DNA of 64,000 nucleotides from Erinaceus europaeus (GCF_950295315.1 NC_080176.1:34003006-34067005), one strand, 5' to 3'. Numbered from the stretch's first letter, positions 1 through 10,140 are shown. Numbers and translations: made by a program. Notes: generated from the letters alone by a model not told the origin.

Positions 1-545
1 CATGTGATGTGCTTATTTATGTATTTACTAATTAGGTGTTTATTTATTTATCTACTAATTATGCACAATGAAGGTGAAATATTTCTTAGTGTGAGGATGA
101 AAATAATGATTTCTTATAATACCCATTAAGAGGAATGAATCCTGGTAGCTGATGTTTTTTCTTTTGGGGTGGGAATTAAGAAAATATTGGGTGTGGTTAT
201 GAGAACAGGTGTTTAAACCTGAAAACTGGAGTAGAAGCAAATTGCTTTGTATGCCACAGGCAAGGGCATTTAGAATGCTCTGGAAGGAAGTGAGGGAGCT
301 GCAGCAAGCAAGCAAAAGCAAAGAACAAGCAATGACACTGGACAGAGACAAGTAGGGGAAGGACTTAACAGTTGGGTAGCCCAGAAGAACCAAGAGCATG
401 GTCATGCCTGTTGGGAGATCTGATGAATTGTATCTGTCCACCTGTACAGTTTTATGTGAGTTCTAGATCACTCATTAATTATTTTGTCTAAGTATGTCAT
501 ATTAGAGTGAATTCAAAGTATTTACCAGTGAGCATTGACCTATGC
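1..545. other. AT-rich unique stretch
   Basis: I see no repeat, exon with two splice sites, or RNA gene here. A 27-codon open frame at 275-355 is discussed among the rejected items. Confidence 0.4.
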
Positions 546-547
546 AT

Positions 548-631
548 TCATTTGCTAGTAATCTGGGTTTCATTAGATTTCATTAGATTTCATTAGATTT
601 CATTTGCTAGTAATCTGGGTTTCATTAGATT
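548..631. repeat. Small minisatellite (CATTAGATTT units)
   Basis: A segment beginning CATTTGCTAGTAATCTGGG occurs twice, near 548 and 601. The two copies are joined by three to four copies of the 10-mer CATTAGATTT. Confidence 0.85.
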
Positions 632-920
632 ATAAAATTTGAAGATGGAACAGAAGTCATAGGCCAAACAAGAACTGACTGTTTCATAATTAATCTGGAA
701 TGACCTAAATTGGTTGGTGAAATGTTAAGGAAAATTGTATAAGTTCAAATTATTTCCTTAAATATGTGTGTTTTTTTTCATTTTACTTTATTTTTTGTAG
801 CAATTCTAGCATATTTCCACATCTTCTTCGATATTCTACCTGTAGAAGGCAGTTTCATACTGGTCCCCTTAAGTAGAAAAGGACTTAATGATTTTTTTTC
901 TAGCAGATAGAGTGGAAAGG

Positions 921-1388
921 TGTCAGGTTGCATCTCAGGGGAGAAAGAAGAGACCAGGAACTCATGGCAGAACGGGAACACAAATCTTTATTTACGCAGA
1001 TGCCCCAGAATTGGGTGTGAGCACAGCGATTCAGGTCACGTGGAGCTAGCAAAATGGCCACCTCCCAGTATGCCCACCAACCCTTCTCCAGGTTGGTCAC
1101 AGAAGAGAAAAGAGCAAAGAGAGCGAAAGTGGAAACAGGAGAGGCTTTTATGGGAGAATTCTGGAAGTGGTAAGTCAGGACGGGACTGGCTCGGAAAGGG
1201 GGTGGAGAGAGGCAAAAGGCAAGTTGGGAAGGTGGAAGCATCCTTAGCAACTGTTGCAATGGTTTTAACTGAATTAGCAATACCCTGAGGGGATAACGTG
1301 GTGGATATCTGTAAATAATACTTGCATGAAAATATAGTGGTTTGTGGGCCCTGCCAATGTTTGACCACATCTGCACAATTTCCCAACA
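921..1388 (-). mobile_element. Solo LTR of an endogenous retrovirus
   Basis: Read on the - strand, this 468-bp block starts TGTTGGGAAA and ends CCTGACA, so it has TG...CA ends. It carries a TATA-like CATAAAAG (about 1144-1155) and an AATAAA polyadenylation signal (about 984-992). It is flanked by the exact 6-bp duplication GAAAGG at 915-920 and 1389-1394. No internal retroviral sequence is attached, so it is a solo LTR left by LTR-LTR recombination. A 6-bp duplication is typical of class II (beta-like) retroviruses but does not prove the class. Confidence 0.85.
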
Positions 1389-1399
1389 GAAAGGAAAGA

Positions 1400-2040
1400 A
1401 TATTATGTTATGGTAGGGAAACTTGGCAGACAGTCTTACCTTAATAAGTGATTACCATCACCAGTCATGTTGGAATGAACAGAATGCCATGAGCAAGACA
1501 TTTCTGTGGTGTTATTTCATCACGTTTATGGACTCTGGCTAATCATGAGAAGACACCAGACAAAACCAAAGTTTAGGGACATTCTACAAAAGACCTGCTG
1601 GGAACATTCCTAGAGAAGCTCTTCAAAAATGTTGAGAGTGGGAGTTGGGCTGTGGCGCAGCAGGTTACGTGTACGTGGCACAAAGCACAAGGACTGGCTT
1701 AAGGATCCCGGTTCGAGCCCTCGGCTCCCCACCTGCAGGGGAGTCGCTTCACAGGTGATGAAGCAGGACTATAGGTGTCTATCTTTCTCTCCCCCTCTAT
1801 GTCTCCCCTCCTCTCTTGATTTCTCTCTGTCCTGTCTAACAACGACGACATCAACAACAACAACAATAACTAAAAAAACAATGGCAACAAAAGGGAAAAT
1901 AAATATAAAAAATTTAAAAAATGGCAACAAAAATTTTTTTTTAAATGTTAAGAGTATAAAACAAGAAGACATTATAATAGAAACTCTGATGGTTTGGAGA
2001 GGTCTTAAGAGATGAGCGATTCTCCATTGCCCTCGGAGAT
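1400..2040 (+). other. Possible ancient LINE 3' fragment split by a SINE
   Basis: The text around 1545-1630 (AGACACCAGACAAAACC..., GGGACATTCTACAAAAG) resembles old L1 3'-untranslated sequence common in placental mammals. The SINE at 1640-1942 interrupts it. The assignment is from memory of the family and weak. Confidence 0.3.
1640..1942 (+). mobile_element. Hedgehog tRNA-derived SINE (type 1)
   Basis: Type 1 head with B-box GGTTCGAGCCC, CT-rich middle and CAACAA-rich tail. Its target-site duplication is AAATGTTGAGAGT at 1627-1639 against AAATGTTAAGAGT at 1943-1955. Confidence 0.92.
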
Positions 2041-2157
2041 TAATTATCAAGGTCAAGTGATAGATTCTTTGGGCTAGACTGAATTAACAGGTTTGTCATG
2101 TACTTGCAGATTTCTTTTTACAACCCATAAAATCCCCCTAATAATAAACCAAAAAAG

Positions 2158-2330
2158 TGGTCCAGGAGGTGGTGCAATGGATAATTGGCTTCTCAACCAT
2201 GAGGTCCTGAGTTCAATCCCCAGCAGCACATGTGCCAGAGTGGTGTCTGGTTCTTTCTCTCTCTGCCTATCTTTCTCATGAATAAGTAAAACAAATTATT
2301 TTTTAAAAATAAAATAAAAAATAAACAAAA
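2158..2330 (+). mobile_element. tRNA-derived SINE (type 2)
   Basis: Type 2 head (AGGAGGTGGTGCAATGGAT, GAGTTCAATCCCCAGCAG) followed by CTTTCTCTCTCTGCC and an A-rich tail. It lies just upstream of the candidate exon at 2358. Confidence 0.85.
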
Positions 2331-2357
2331 AAAACATATTTTCTCACTTCATTTTAG

Positions 2358-2441
2358 GCACTGAAGAAAGAAGCTAAAGCAGAGGAAAATAAGGGAGACA
2401 GGAAAAACAAGCTGAAACAAACTGAAACTGAGAAGACTCAA
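2358..2441 (+). CDS. Candidate internal coding exon, gene unidentified
   Basis: This 84-nt segment is open for exactly 28 codons. It is preceded by a pyrimidine-rich acceptor (TTCTCACTTCATTTTAG) and followed by a near-consensus donor (CAA/GTAAGATTT). It would be a symmetric phase 0-0 exon. The peptide starts ALKKEAKAEE and ends TEKTQ; it is rich in Lys, Glu, Gln and Thr and would probably be disordered or helical and hydrophilic. I do not recognise the protein. Short charged repeat-like exons of this size occur in several unrelated muscle, chromatin and cytoskeletal proteins, so no function is claimed. It does not match any repeat type in the window. Against it, a single exon without visible neighbours could be chance or a pseudo-exon. 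The nearest upstream feature is a type 2 SINE tail. Confidence 0.55.
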
Positions 2442-2892
2442 GTAAGATTTGAAAGGCTAATGCTTTTTGTTTTTAGTCAAAATGTATCTTGTTTTAGAGA
2501 TAATTCGAAATTGCCTCGTAATGTCCAAATCAATTTATGATTTTACAAAAATAATATACAACAATTTGAGTCATTCTCTGTGTACCATCATACCGTTTGA
2601 TCTTTGGCACCATGACTGTGAGAGTCTTTATGGAAAGTTGAACAGATCATGGGATACGGAGTTCTCATGATTATGAATTGGTCAGTCCCTCCCACCCTCC
2701 CTTCTTTCCTTCCTTCTAATGCTGTTTGTGGTCAGTGATACTCATCGAGTATCTTGAAAAATGTCCTTGAGATCATTTGTAAGAACACAATGAAAGTTAC
2801 TCTGTCACTTGCAGATGCAAGTGTAGGTATAGATGTAGGTATAGCTTGTCATCTGACCACTTTCCTTCCTTCCTTTCTTTCTTTCTTTCTTT
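2442..2892 (+). other. Unique, presumed intronic stretch
   Basis: Starts with the splice donor of the candidate exon. Contains a short TTCC/TTTC-rich patch near 2700 and another at 2863-2892, and nothing else I recognise. Confidence 0.4.
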
Positions 2893-3168
2893 TAAATTTT
2901 TTATTATTATTTATTTTCCCTTTTGTTGCCCTTGTTGTTTTGTTGTTGTAGTTATTGTTGATGTTGTCGTTGTTGGATAGGACAGAGAGAAATCGAGAGA
3001 GGAGGGGAAAACAGAGGGGGAGAGAAAGACAGACACCTGCAGACATGCTTCACCTCCTGTAAAGCGACTTCCCCTGCAGGTGGGGAGCCGGGCTCTAACC
3101 CGGGTCCTTACACCGGTCTTGCGCTTTGCTCCATGTGCCTTTAACCCACTGCACTACCTCCTGACTCC
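2893..3168 (-). mobile_element. SINE type 1
   Basis: Complete reverse-oriented copy from the TTTATTTTCCCTTTTGTTGCC tail to the tRNA-like head ending CTGACTCCC. Confidence 0.92.
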
Positions 3169-3204
3169 CTCTTTCTTTCTTTCTTTTTTTTTTTCCTTTC
3201 TTTC

Positions 3205-3423
3205 TTCCTTTATTTTTTATTATCTTTATTTATTTATTGGATAGAGACATGCCAGAAATTGAAACAGAGGAGTGTTAGAGAGGGAGAGAGACAGAGAGAT
3301 ACCTGCACCCCTGCTTCACCACTTTCAAAGCTTTTCCCCTGCAGGTGGGGACCAAGGGCTTGAACCTGGGTCCTTGTGCACTGTAACATGTGCGTTCAAC
3401 CAGGTGAGCCACCACTTGGCACC
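3205..3423 (-). mobile_element. SINE type 1, older subtype
   Basis: Reverse copy with ACCTGCA, GGTGGGGACCAAGGGCTTGAACC and TGTGCGTTCAACCAGGTG. The spacing differs from the young subtype, and 49263-49472 shows the same form. Confidence 0.85.
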
Positions 3424-3517
3424 CTGCTTTTCTTTTCTCAAGGCTGGTTAAACTTTACTGGAGAACATCTGAAGATCTTGGCTTCACTGCAGGATTATCA
3501 GCACCATCTGTTAGAGA

Positions 3518-3662
3518 CTTTTTTTTCCCCCAAGGGACAGAGGGAATAAGAGAGAGACACCAAAATCCTGCTCAGTTCTGGCGTATGGCAATGCTGGGTA
3601 TTAAACCTGGGGCTGCTAGGGCCTCAGTTATGCAAAGCCTGTGCTCTGAGGCTGTTTCCCAC
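3518..3662 (-). mobile_element. SINE type 3
   Basis: Reverse copy containing TGCTCAGTTCTGGCGTATGG and the CCTCAGTTATGCAAAGCC block, ending at the tRNA-like head. Confidence 0.75.
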
Positions 3663-3712
3663 CCCACCAGGCCTGTTATTAAAAACTGGATATTTTGGAT
3701 ATATTTGTTTTC

Positions 3713-3985
3713 TGGTCTGGGTGGTGGTGCATCGGGTTAAGAGCACACATCCTATGAGCAAGGACCTGGGTTCAAACTCCCCATCCCCACCTTCCAGGGG
3801 GCCGATTCACACGCAGTGAAGTAGGGCTGCAGGTGGCTGTCTTTCTGTCTTCCTTGCTATCTCTCCCTGTCCTCTTAATTTCTTTCTGTCCTATCCAATA
3901 ATATATATATAAAGGGGCAGGGGAGGGAAAAAATGGCCACTGATAGCAGTGGACTTGTGCAGGCATGAACCCCAGCAATGGCCAT
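3713..3985 (+). mobile_element. SINE type 1, diverged
   Basis: Head TCTGGGTGGTGGTGCATCGG, ACCTGGGTTCAAACTCC, and the optional 3' block (GTGGACTTGTGCAGGCA) seen in the longer subtype. Confidence 0.85.
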
Positions 3986-4235
3986 ACAGGCAGAAAATAA
4001 ACAAACAGACAAATACTTGTTTTCTTTATAGAAGATGTAGCTAGTAGTGTAATTCTGGGAAAAGATCTACGCTCACTAAATACTAAAGACTTCTGACATC
4101 TTTACATCTGTGACCCTATGTGTTCTAGCACTGTAGAGTCAGAAAGCAAGTTTATATGCCAACCAGAACTCACTTTTTTTTTTTCAAATGAGCAATCTTA
4201 AGGATAAATCCAAGGTATTGAATATTCATGTAAAA

Positions 4236-4888
4236 GTTGACTGCCTCCTCACCTACTTCCTATTACACTTCCCTCACTCACTCCAAAGCTGTCTTTATCA
4301 AAGCAAGGACTGCAAAAGATGAATAAGGACACGAGACTGGCACACTTTAATGATAACTCTTTAGTCACTTTCAGGCCACCCCATCAGCTGGGCCCCTAGT
4401 CAGGGAGTCCTGAGATTCCCAAACAGACATGATGGGCCTAGACCTCAAAAAAAAAAAAAAAATCCCTCTCTCCATTGTTACCAGTCCTTTCTATCAGGAA
4501 CAGCACAATAGACCCCTTTGTGGGCCCCCATAGGACCTTGCCCTCAATGTGGATCAACAACGACAGAGAATGTTCCATCCTCCAGAGGGAGGCTGGACAA
4601 CATACTCTATCTTCCACCTGAGGAAGATGGGTCCTGAAACTAAGGCAGCTTGGAACGTTCCTACTCATGACCACACAATGTGAGGTCAGATCTACAGGGA
4701 TGCAGAGGTCACATAGGCTCCTAAGCTGAATATGGGCTCCAGATCACATCAAATAGATGGGGTTTACAGTCAACAGTGTTTGTATACCTTTACCATATTT
4801 GGGAGCTACTCTAGGCATGACATCATCTCTCCAGACAATAACTTGGATCCACCTGCAATATCATATTTCAGGCTCAGGGAAAAAAGAA

Positions 4889-4933
<45 letters not shown>

Positions 4934-5470
4934 AAAACTAGTATAGCCATGTGCCCTTTGGAAAAATAACTAAAATAGACCTACTAACTACAAAACAGAG
5001 ATCCCCAACTCTTCATCTGAACTATTCCAGCTTTTAAGTTCATGATTAGTCAACAATTTTTTGGCTCTATATGTTGACTCTTTTTTCAGCCACCAGATTC
5101 TAGATGCTACCATGATGCCTACTGGACTTCCCTGGGCAGACAACCCCCACGAATGTGTCCTGGAGCTCTGCTTTCCCAGAGCCCCACCCCACTGAAAGAG
5201 ACAAGCTAGGAGTATGAATCGACCTGTCAGCACCCATGTTCAGTGGGGAAGCAATTACAGAAGCCAGACCTTCCACCTTCTGCACCCCATAATGACTCTG
5301 GGTCCATGCTCCCAGAGGGCTAAAGAATAGGAATGCTATCAGGGGAGGGGATAGGATACAGAGCTCTGGTGGTGGGAATTGTGCGGAATTGTACTCCTCT
5401 TATCCTATGGTTTTTGTCAGTGTTTCCTTTTTATAAATAAAATTTTAATTTTTTTAAATTGAAAAATAAT
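4236..5470 (+). mobile_element. RepA: unclassified retroposed repeat, about 1.2 kb
   Basis: This noncoding block is about 90% alike by eye to 21575-22745 and shares its 3' part with nine other copies in the window. Recognisable blocks in order are: CACTCACTCCAAAGCT; TCAGGCCACCCCATCAGCTG; ATGATGGGCCTAGACCTC with an A run; GTTCCATCCTCC; TGACCTCTGCA read in reverse; and the 3' end TGGTGGTGGGAATTGTG ... CAGTGTTTCCTTTTTATAAA with an A-rich tail. I find no long open frame. Other copies have L1-like target duplications and 5' truncation, so it is a retroposon. It may be a long L1 or half-L1 3'-untranslated region, but I cannot place it in a named family. A (GA)n tract interrupts it at 4877. Confidence 0.8.
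4877..4935. repeat. (GA)n microsatellite
   Basis: Nearly pure AG dinucleotide tract inside RepA. The homologous copy near 22215 has a plain A run here instead, so the tract grew after insertion. Confidence 0.95.
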
Positions 5471-5499
5471 AAAAAAAATAAAAGAAACACAGTCATCAC

Positions 5500-5545
5500 C
5501 TGCATGGGTGATTGGTGGTGAAGCAGTACTCCAAGTCTGTCTACC

Positions 5546-5576
<31 letters not shown>

Positions 5577-5650
5577 CTTCCTCTCTACCTTCCTATTTCC
5601 TCTCACTTTCTCTCTCTCAGAAACAAAATTATAAAGCAAAAAGGAATAAA
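5500..5650 (+). repeat. Decayed SINE with (ATCT)n tract
   Basis: The words GGTGAAGCAGTACT and CTCACTTTCTCTCTCTCAG resemble a type 1 SINE body. An ATCT tetranucleotide run sits at about 5545-5578. Confidence 0.5.
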
Positions 5651-5814
5651 TAGCAGTTAGAATCAATGGGTTTGTTTTACAGGTGCCATATCACAGTTTT
5701 TGAGAATCTATTGTTGATATTTGTGTGCCTTCAAGAAAAGGTCATTATAATCCTGTCTTCCCTGTGGCCTTGGGAACCCTGGATGCAGGTTAGATCTGTC
5801 ATTGAGAGGCTCCA

Positions 5815-5925
5815 GGGAGTTGGAGGTGGTGCATAGGAGGTGGTAGAGCACAGATACTACAATGTGCAAGGATCCTGGTTCAAGTCTCCAGTCCTTGCCT
5901 CTGGAAGGAAGTTTCACAAGCTACA
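5815..5925 (+). mobile_element. SINE type 1 fragment
   Basis: Head-like GGTGGTAGAGCACAG ... GGATCCTGGTTCAAGTC then GAAGTTTCACAAGC. The tail is missing. Confidence 0.55.
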
Positions 5926-5929
5926 GTTT

Positions 5930-6860
5930 TAAGTTTTAAAAATAGAGGTTATGAGGAGGGAACAGTTATAAAGGCCTGTGGCAGTGACAGTCTTATACCC
6001 CTGCACTTGGGTGGGAGGCTGCAGAAACTGGATCAAGCAGGACAGAGTCAGACCCGGGAGAGCAGGGAGTGAACACTTAGTGTGTTTCCTTCCTACATTT
6101 TCATCATTGGAGCTACTGCTCCATGCAGTTTTTTAGGTATAAAGAGACAAAGACAGAAAGACACCCCATCACTGAAGCTACTTCCAATGTAGTAGGGGAC
6201 TGGCCCACACCAAGACCATACAGATATCAAATAAGCAATCTGAGTGAGATATTTTTTCTGGCCATGGATAATCTTATTTTAATATTTTATTTATGTATTT
6301 ATTAATTAAAGAGAAATATGGGGGGAGCAGAACAAAGATTGACATAGTCAGTAACCTTCCTCACATTGTTTAAAGTAATACTCTAATTTTCTTTCTCATA
6401 TATGTATTAACAAACTAATAAGATTATATTATGGGACAGGAGATGCTGCTAGGGTAGAGTGAGACCTATGTGAGACCTGGATCTGATCTCATGTGGTAAC
6501 ATGGAAGCACAATGAATAGCAGTGGGAGAATGCCATTCATAGTAATGTCTCTCATTACTTCTCTAAACATAGGGGACAAAAATGGCCCAGAGCAGACCTT
6601 TTCATGTACCCCTTATGTACAGGGAACATGGTTCATTTCCTTGTACTACAAGAACAAAAAAAAGTAATTCAAGGGCTTTACCTGAGAATTAACCTGATAA
6701 CCTGAGCCCTGGTCCTGATTACCTCCCTTTTGACTGTCACTTAGTCTCAGCTGTCCCACAATATCCTCAGGATTTCCATGAATCCAGACTCTACCAGCTA
6801 CCTCCAGGATTCTTGGGCTGGGAGCACGTGTTGTGGAGACACAGCTCAAAAAGCTGGAGA
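5930..6860. other. Mostly unique stretch with a decayed SINE
   Basis: Around 6100-6260 the words CACCCCATCACTGAAGC and GGGACTGGCCCACACC suggest an old reverse SINE. The rest, including AT-rich 6270-6430, shows nothing I can name. Confidence 0.35.
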
Positions 6861-6862
6861 AC

Positions 6863-7310
6863 TGTTGTATGCTTTACATTGGTTTGTTCTAGCCCTCCCC
6901 CACCAAGAGAATTGGATCAGTCCGTTAATTTCGCGGGCCTGCTTGGCCCCGCCCGGAGGAACCCCGAGAGAGGGTTCCTGAGTTCAAAGGTGCCAGAGTT
7001 TTCAGAGGGTTCCCGAGTACGAGAGTTCAAGAGTTCCAGAGTTAGAAAGAGAGTTTCAGAGGGTTCCCCAGTACGAGAGTTCGAGAGTTCCAGAGTTGGA
7101 GGGTTCTTGAGTTCCAGAGTAAGAGAGTGTGCTTGTGCCACCGCAAAGAGACAGCAGAGTTCTGTTTGGTGATTAGTTTGTCTTAGTTTATGGATCGTTG
7201 TTCCTGAATAAAGAAATACAGCTTCCCTGCCCAGCCATTGTCTCCGCGTCTCTGTTACCCGCCCATGAAGCTAGACCCACCCGGCCAGAGCCTCCGAAAT
7301 TTTAACAACA
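6863..7310 (+). mobile_element. Solo LTR with internal 54-bp tandem repeat
   Basis: The 448-bp block starts TGTTGTATGC and ends TTTTAACAACA. It is flanked by the exact 6-bp duplication GAGAAC at 6857-6862 and 7311-7316. AATAAA lies at about 7207, followed by a C-rich U5. Two 54-bp units, each starting TTCAGAGGGTTCCC, lie at 7001-7108 and are built from smaller GAGTTCCAGA words. The R-U5 part (AATAAAGAAATACAGCTTC) is close to the LTR at 10214-10561, so the two belong to related families. Confidence 0.85.
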
Positions 7311-7519
7311 GAGAACAGAGAATAACAAGATCCTGTGGTACTAGTTGCCCTTCTCTTTAGGCATATACATTCATTTGATACTACGGTAGTAGTATGCAAG
7401 CCTCAAAAGGCAAATTCTAAAATACTGATTCTTACTGCATTGTAGTTTGATACTGAATAAATTGTATAAATTGTATTCTTCCTTTCTATTATATTCCTAG
7501 TAATCCAACTCAAAATAAT

Positions 7520-7645
7520 TTCTCTGTGCTTTTACCAGAGCACTGCTCAGTCCAGGCTTATGGTCACCCATAAGCCTGAACCTAGGACCTCAGAACTTCA
7601 GGCAAGAAAAGCATCTGCATAACTATTATGCTGTCTCCCCAGTCC
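7520..7645 (-). mobile_element. SINE type 3
   Basis: Reverse copy with CAGAGCACTGCTCAGTC, GAACCTAGGACCTCAG and the ATTATGCTGTCTCCCCAG head. A CCTTT-rich run follows at 7646-7690. Confidence 0.8.
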
Positions 7646-7690
7646 TTCTTTCCTTCCCTTCCTTTCCTTTCCTTTCTTTTCCTTTCCTTT

Positions 7691-8021
7691 ACTATCCTAT
7701 TTTTTCATCTCAGCCTCTTCCCAGTGCATCTCTAACATGCCTCTGCTTTTTTTTCTGAATCCTAAGTCTCTCTAGGGAAGCATATCATTTACAAGTTGTG
7801 CCTGATAGCAGCTTTACCTATCTTTTCCCTTCTAGATGCACTTGTCCTACAATATTACACAATCACTCAATTTCTTACCTTAATTTTTGTTGCTGTCATT
7901 TTTGACAGCAACACTTTTTTACCCTTAAGATCTTTCCCCTTTTTTATGTCAATTCAGGGTGCAGCTACTTTAGGATACCATTCCTAAACTTTTGAAATTT
8001 GTTCAGGGCTGTGAATGCTCA
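7691..8021. other. Unique stretch
   Basis: T-rich DNA with no recognisable repeat or gene signal. It ends at the duplicated target of the L1 insertion. Confidence 0.4.
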
Positions 8022-8653
8022 GAAATCATGCAACTAAAGGGAAGAGGATATGAACAGAATATTCACCATAGAAGAAATCCAAAAGGCCAATAAACATATG
8101 AAAAAATGTTCCAAGTCATTGATTGTCAGAGAAATGCAAATAAAGACAACAGTAAGATACCACTTTACTCCTATGAGAATACATCATACATCAAAGGAAA
8201 GGTAGCAGCAACAAATGCTGGAGAGGCTGTGGGGACAAACCCTCCTGCACTGCTGGTGGCATTGTCAATGGGTCCAACCCCTGGAGGGAGCAGTCTGGAG
8301 AACTCTCAGAAGGCTAGAAATGGACCTGCTTATGACCCTACAATCCCTCTCCTGGAGTATATCCTAAGGAACCCAACACACCCATCCAAAAAGATTGTGT
8401 ACACCTATGTTCATAGCAGCACAATTTGTAATAGCCTAAACCTGGAAGCAGCCCAGATGTCCAACAATAGATGAGTGGCTGAGCAAGTTGTGGTATATAT
8501 ACACAATAGAATACCACTCAGCTATTTAAAATAGTGAATTCACCTTCTTAACCTCATCTTGGATTGAACTCAAAAGAATCATGCTAAGTGAGATAATTCA
8601 GAGCAGAAAGATGAATATGGGATGATCTTACTCATAGACAGAAGTTGAAAAAT

Positions 8654-9232
8654 ACTACTGTGACACGAATCTGCTTCCCTGGGCAGAGGACCTCACCAGT
8701 GTATCCTGGAACCCCACCTACCAAGAGCCCTGCCCCACTATGGAAAGACAGAAAGAGGCTGAGGATATGGATTGACCTGTCAATGGCCATACCCAGTGGA
8801 AAAGCAATTACAGAAACCAGACCTTCCACCTTCTGCACCCCATAGAGATTTTTTGTCCATATTTTCATGGATAAAGAATGAGGAAGCTTCTGATAGAGGG
8901 GATGGGATATGGCACTCTGGTGGTGGGAGTTGTGTAAATTGTGCCACTCTTATCTATCATATCAATAAAAAAGAGGATGTGAGGGTGATCTGGCTGTGAC
9001 ATCTGTCACCCCATTAATGGCCAGCGTTGATTTGGCTGATCTGGCTGGCTAGGCGGGTGTCCCCTTCCTCCCTCACCACTCCATGTGCATCCTTCCTGAA
9101 GCTACATACTGGGCCAAAGAAGATGGTGTTCCCCAAATAGAAACAAACTGGTCTTTGGTTGATGGCATGCAAGTAGCTGTGCTTCCCTGCTAGAACCTCC
9201 AAGCAAGCTCTTGAGGTCAATAAAAAAGAGAG
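8654..9232 (+). mobile_element. 5'-truncated RepA inside L1 (contains 7SK copy)
   Basis: Only the last 310 bp or so of RepA are present (CTTCCCTGGGCAGAGGACC to the ATCAATAAAAAAGAG tail). It is flanked by GAAGTTGAAAAAT (8641-8653) and GAAGCTGAAAAAT (9234-9246), an L1-type target duplication. This shows RepA moves by L1-style target-primed reverse transcription. The segment from 8975 to 9230 is the younger 7SK insertion in its A-rich tail. Confidence 0.85.
8975..9217 (+). pseudogene. RN7SK pseudogene: 7SK small nuclear RNA retropseudogene, 3'-truncated
   Basis: The sequence starts exactly at the 7SK 5' end (GGATGTGAGGGTGATCTGGC) and follows 7SK through GGCTAGGCGGGTGTCCCC and TGCTAGAACCTCCAAGCAAG. 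It then stops at roughly nucleotide 240 of about 330, so the 3' domain and terminator are missing. In the cell 7SK RNA holds P-TEFb in the inactive 7SK particle; this copy cannot be functional. Many CpG positions have decayed (GATCGCC to AATGGCC, for example). It is flanked by CAATAAAAAAGAG at 8963-8975 and 9218-9230, with no added poly(A) beyond that repeat. Exact 5' end, 3' truncation and no tail fit the tailless retropseudogene class. Confidence 0.93.
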
Positions 9233-9460
9233 AGAAGCTGAAAAATAGAACACAAAGCAGAACTTGTACTGGGTTTGGTGTATTGGACCAAAGTAAAAGG
9301 TTCTGGGGGGGGGGAGTTCAGGTCTTGGAACATGATGGCAGAGGGGTGAACTGTTAAGTGGAAAACTGGGAAATGTTACACAAGTACAAACTACTGTATT
9401 TCACTGTTGACTGTAAACCATTAATCACCCCAATAAAAAAGAAAAGAAATTCTGCAACTA

Positions 9461-10004
9461 CATTTAATTATTATCAGTTACTACAAAGACCTTCTTCATT
9501 TGTCACCCTCTTATGAGTTCTTATGGCTTGTTCAGTATTTTGGAAGTAGGGTAAACTGATGAAGATAGTAGACAAAGTTACAAATACTACTGAAGAGTGA
9601 CACTAGATGTCACTCTTCAGTTTTACAAAATGTCTTTTTGTAAGAATAGTTTTTTTTTTTCATAAAAATCTTTTTTTCTCTAGTTAAATCTTGAACTAAA
9701 AATGGCCTCATCTTAATTTTTTTTTTTTTTTGCAAAATAAATCCGCTTTTCAGATTAGTGCAGGTTTATTAAAGAGTGGTTAAGGCCCCACAAAAAAATT
9801 GCTCTTTTTTTTTTTAAGTCTTAGAAATTCTGTATAAGTTAGAGAACCTCACTAGTATTCAACTAGTATTTTTTCAACTAGTATTTTTCATCAACAAACT
9901 AGTATTTTTCCTCAACAAACTCTTGATTTTTAAAACCATGTAATTGTATTTCTTTGAAAAATCGAGCTTGGAGAAAGTACTGAAAACTTATCTTAAATTA
10001 TTTT
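9461..10004. other. T-rich unique stretch with small repeats
   Basis: Contains several T runs, the palindrome at 9589-9621, and about four copies of an AACTAGTATTTTT unit at 9850-9920. No gene signal seen. Confidence 0.45.
9589..9621. repeat. Perfect 14-bp inverted repeat, 5-base loop
   Basis: ACTGAAGAGTGACA is followed by CTAGA and then the exact reverse complement TGTCACTCTTCAGT. Confidence 0.97.
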
Positions 10005-10140
10005 TTTTTCTTTTAAGATTTGTTTATTGAGAAAGAGAGAAACAAGAACACCACTCTCCTTTGGCATAAGAAGTAGCAGGAGTCAAATCCAGGGCCCCAG
10101 GCATTCCATCTTCAACCCACTAAGCTATCTACTTGCCAAT
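10005..10140 (-). mobile_element. SINE type 2
   Basis: Reverse copy: TAAGATTTGTTTATTGAGAA tail, CCAGGGCCCCAGGCATTCC and the CCACTAAGCTATCTACTTG head. Confidence 0.75.

Larger units (their letters stand above)
8037..9445 (+). mobile_element. 5'-truncated L1 carrying nested insertions
   Basis: Covers the end of L1 ORF2 and its 3'-untranslated region: ATGAAAAAATGTTCCAAG, GGAACCCAACACACCC, then TTCACTGTTGACTGTAAACC and CCCCAATAAAAAAG. The homologous text is seen in reverse at 33400-34140. The target duplication is GAAATCATGCAACTA (8022-8036) against GAAATTCTGCAACTA (9446-9460). The element is split at 8653 by RepA, which itself holds a 7SK copy. The remaining open frame is broken. Confidence 0.9.

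Noticed and set aside
275..355. 27-codon frame with coding-like composition (MLWKEVRELQQ...)
   Set aside because: No matching acceptor and donor around it, and it ends in TAG. Too short to support alone.
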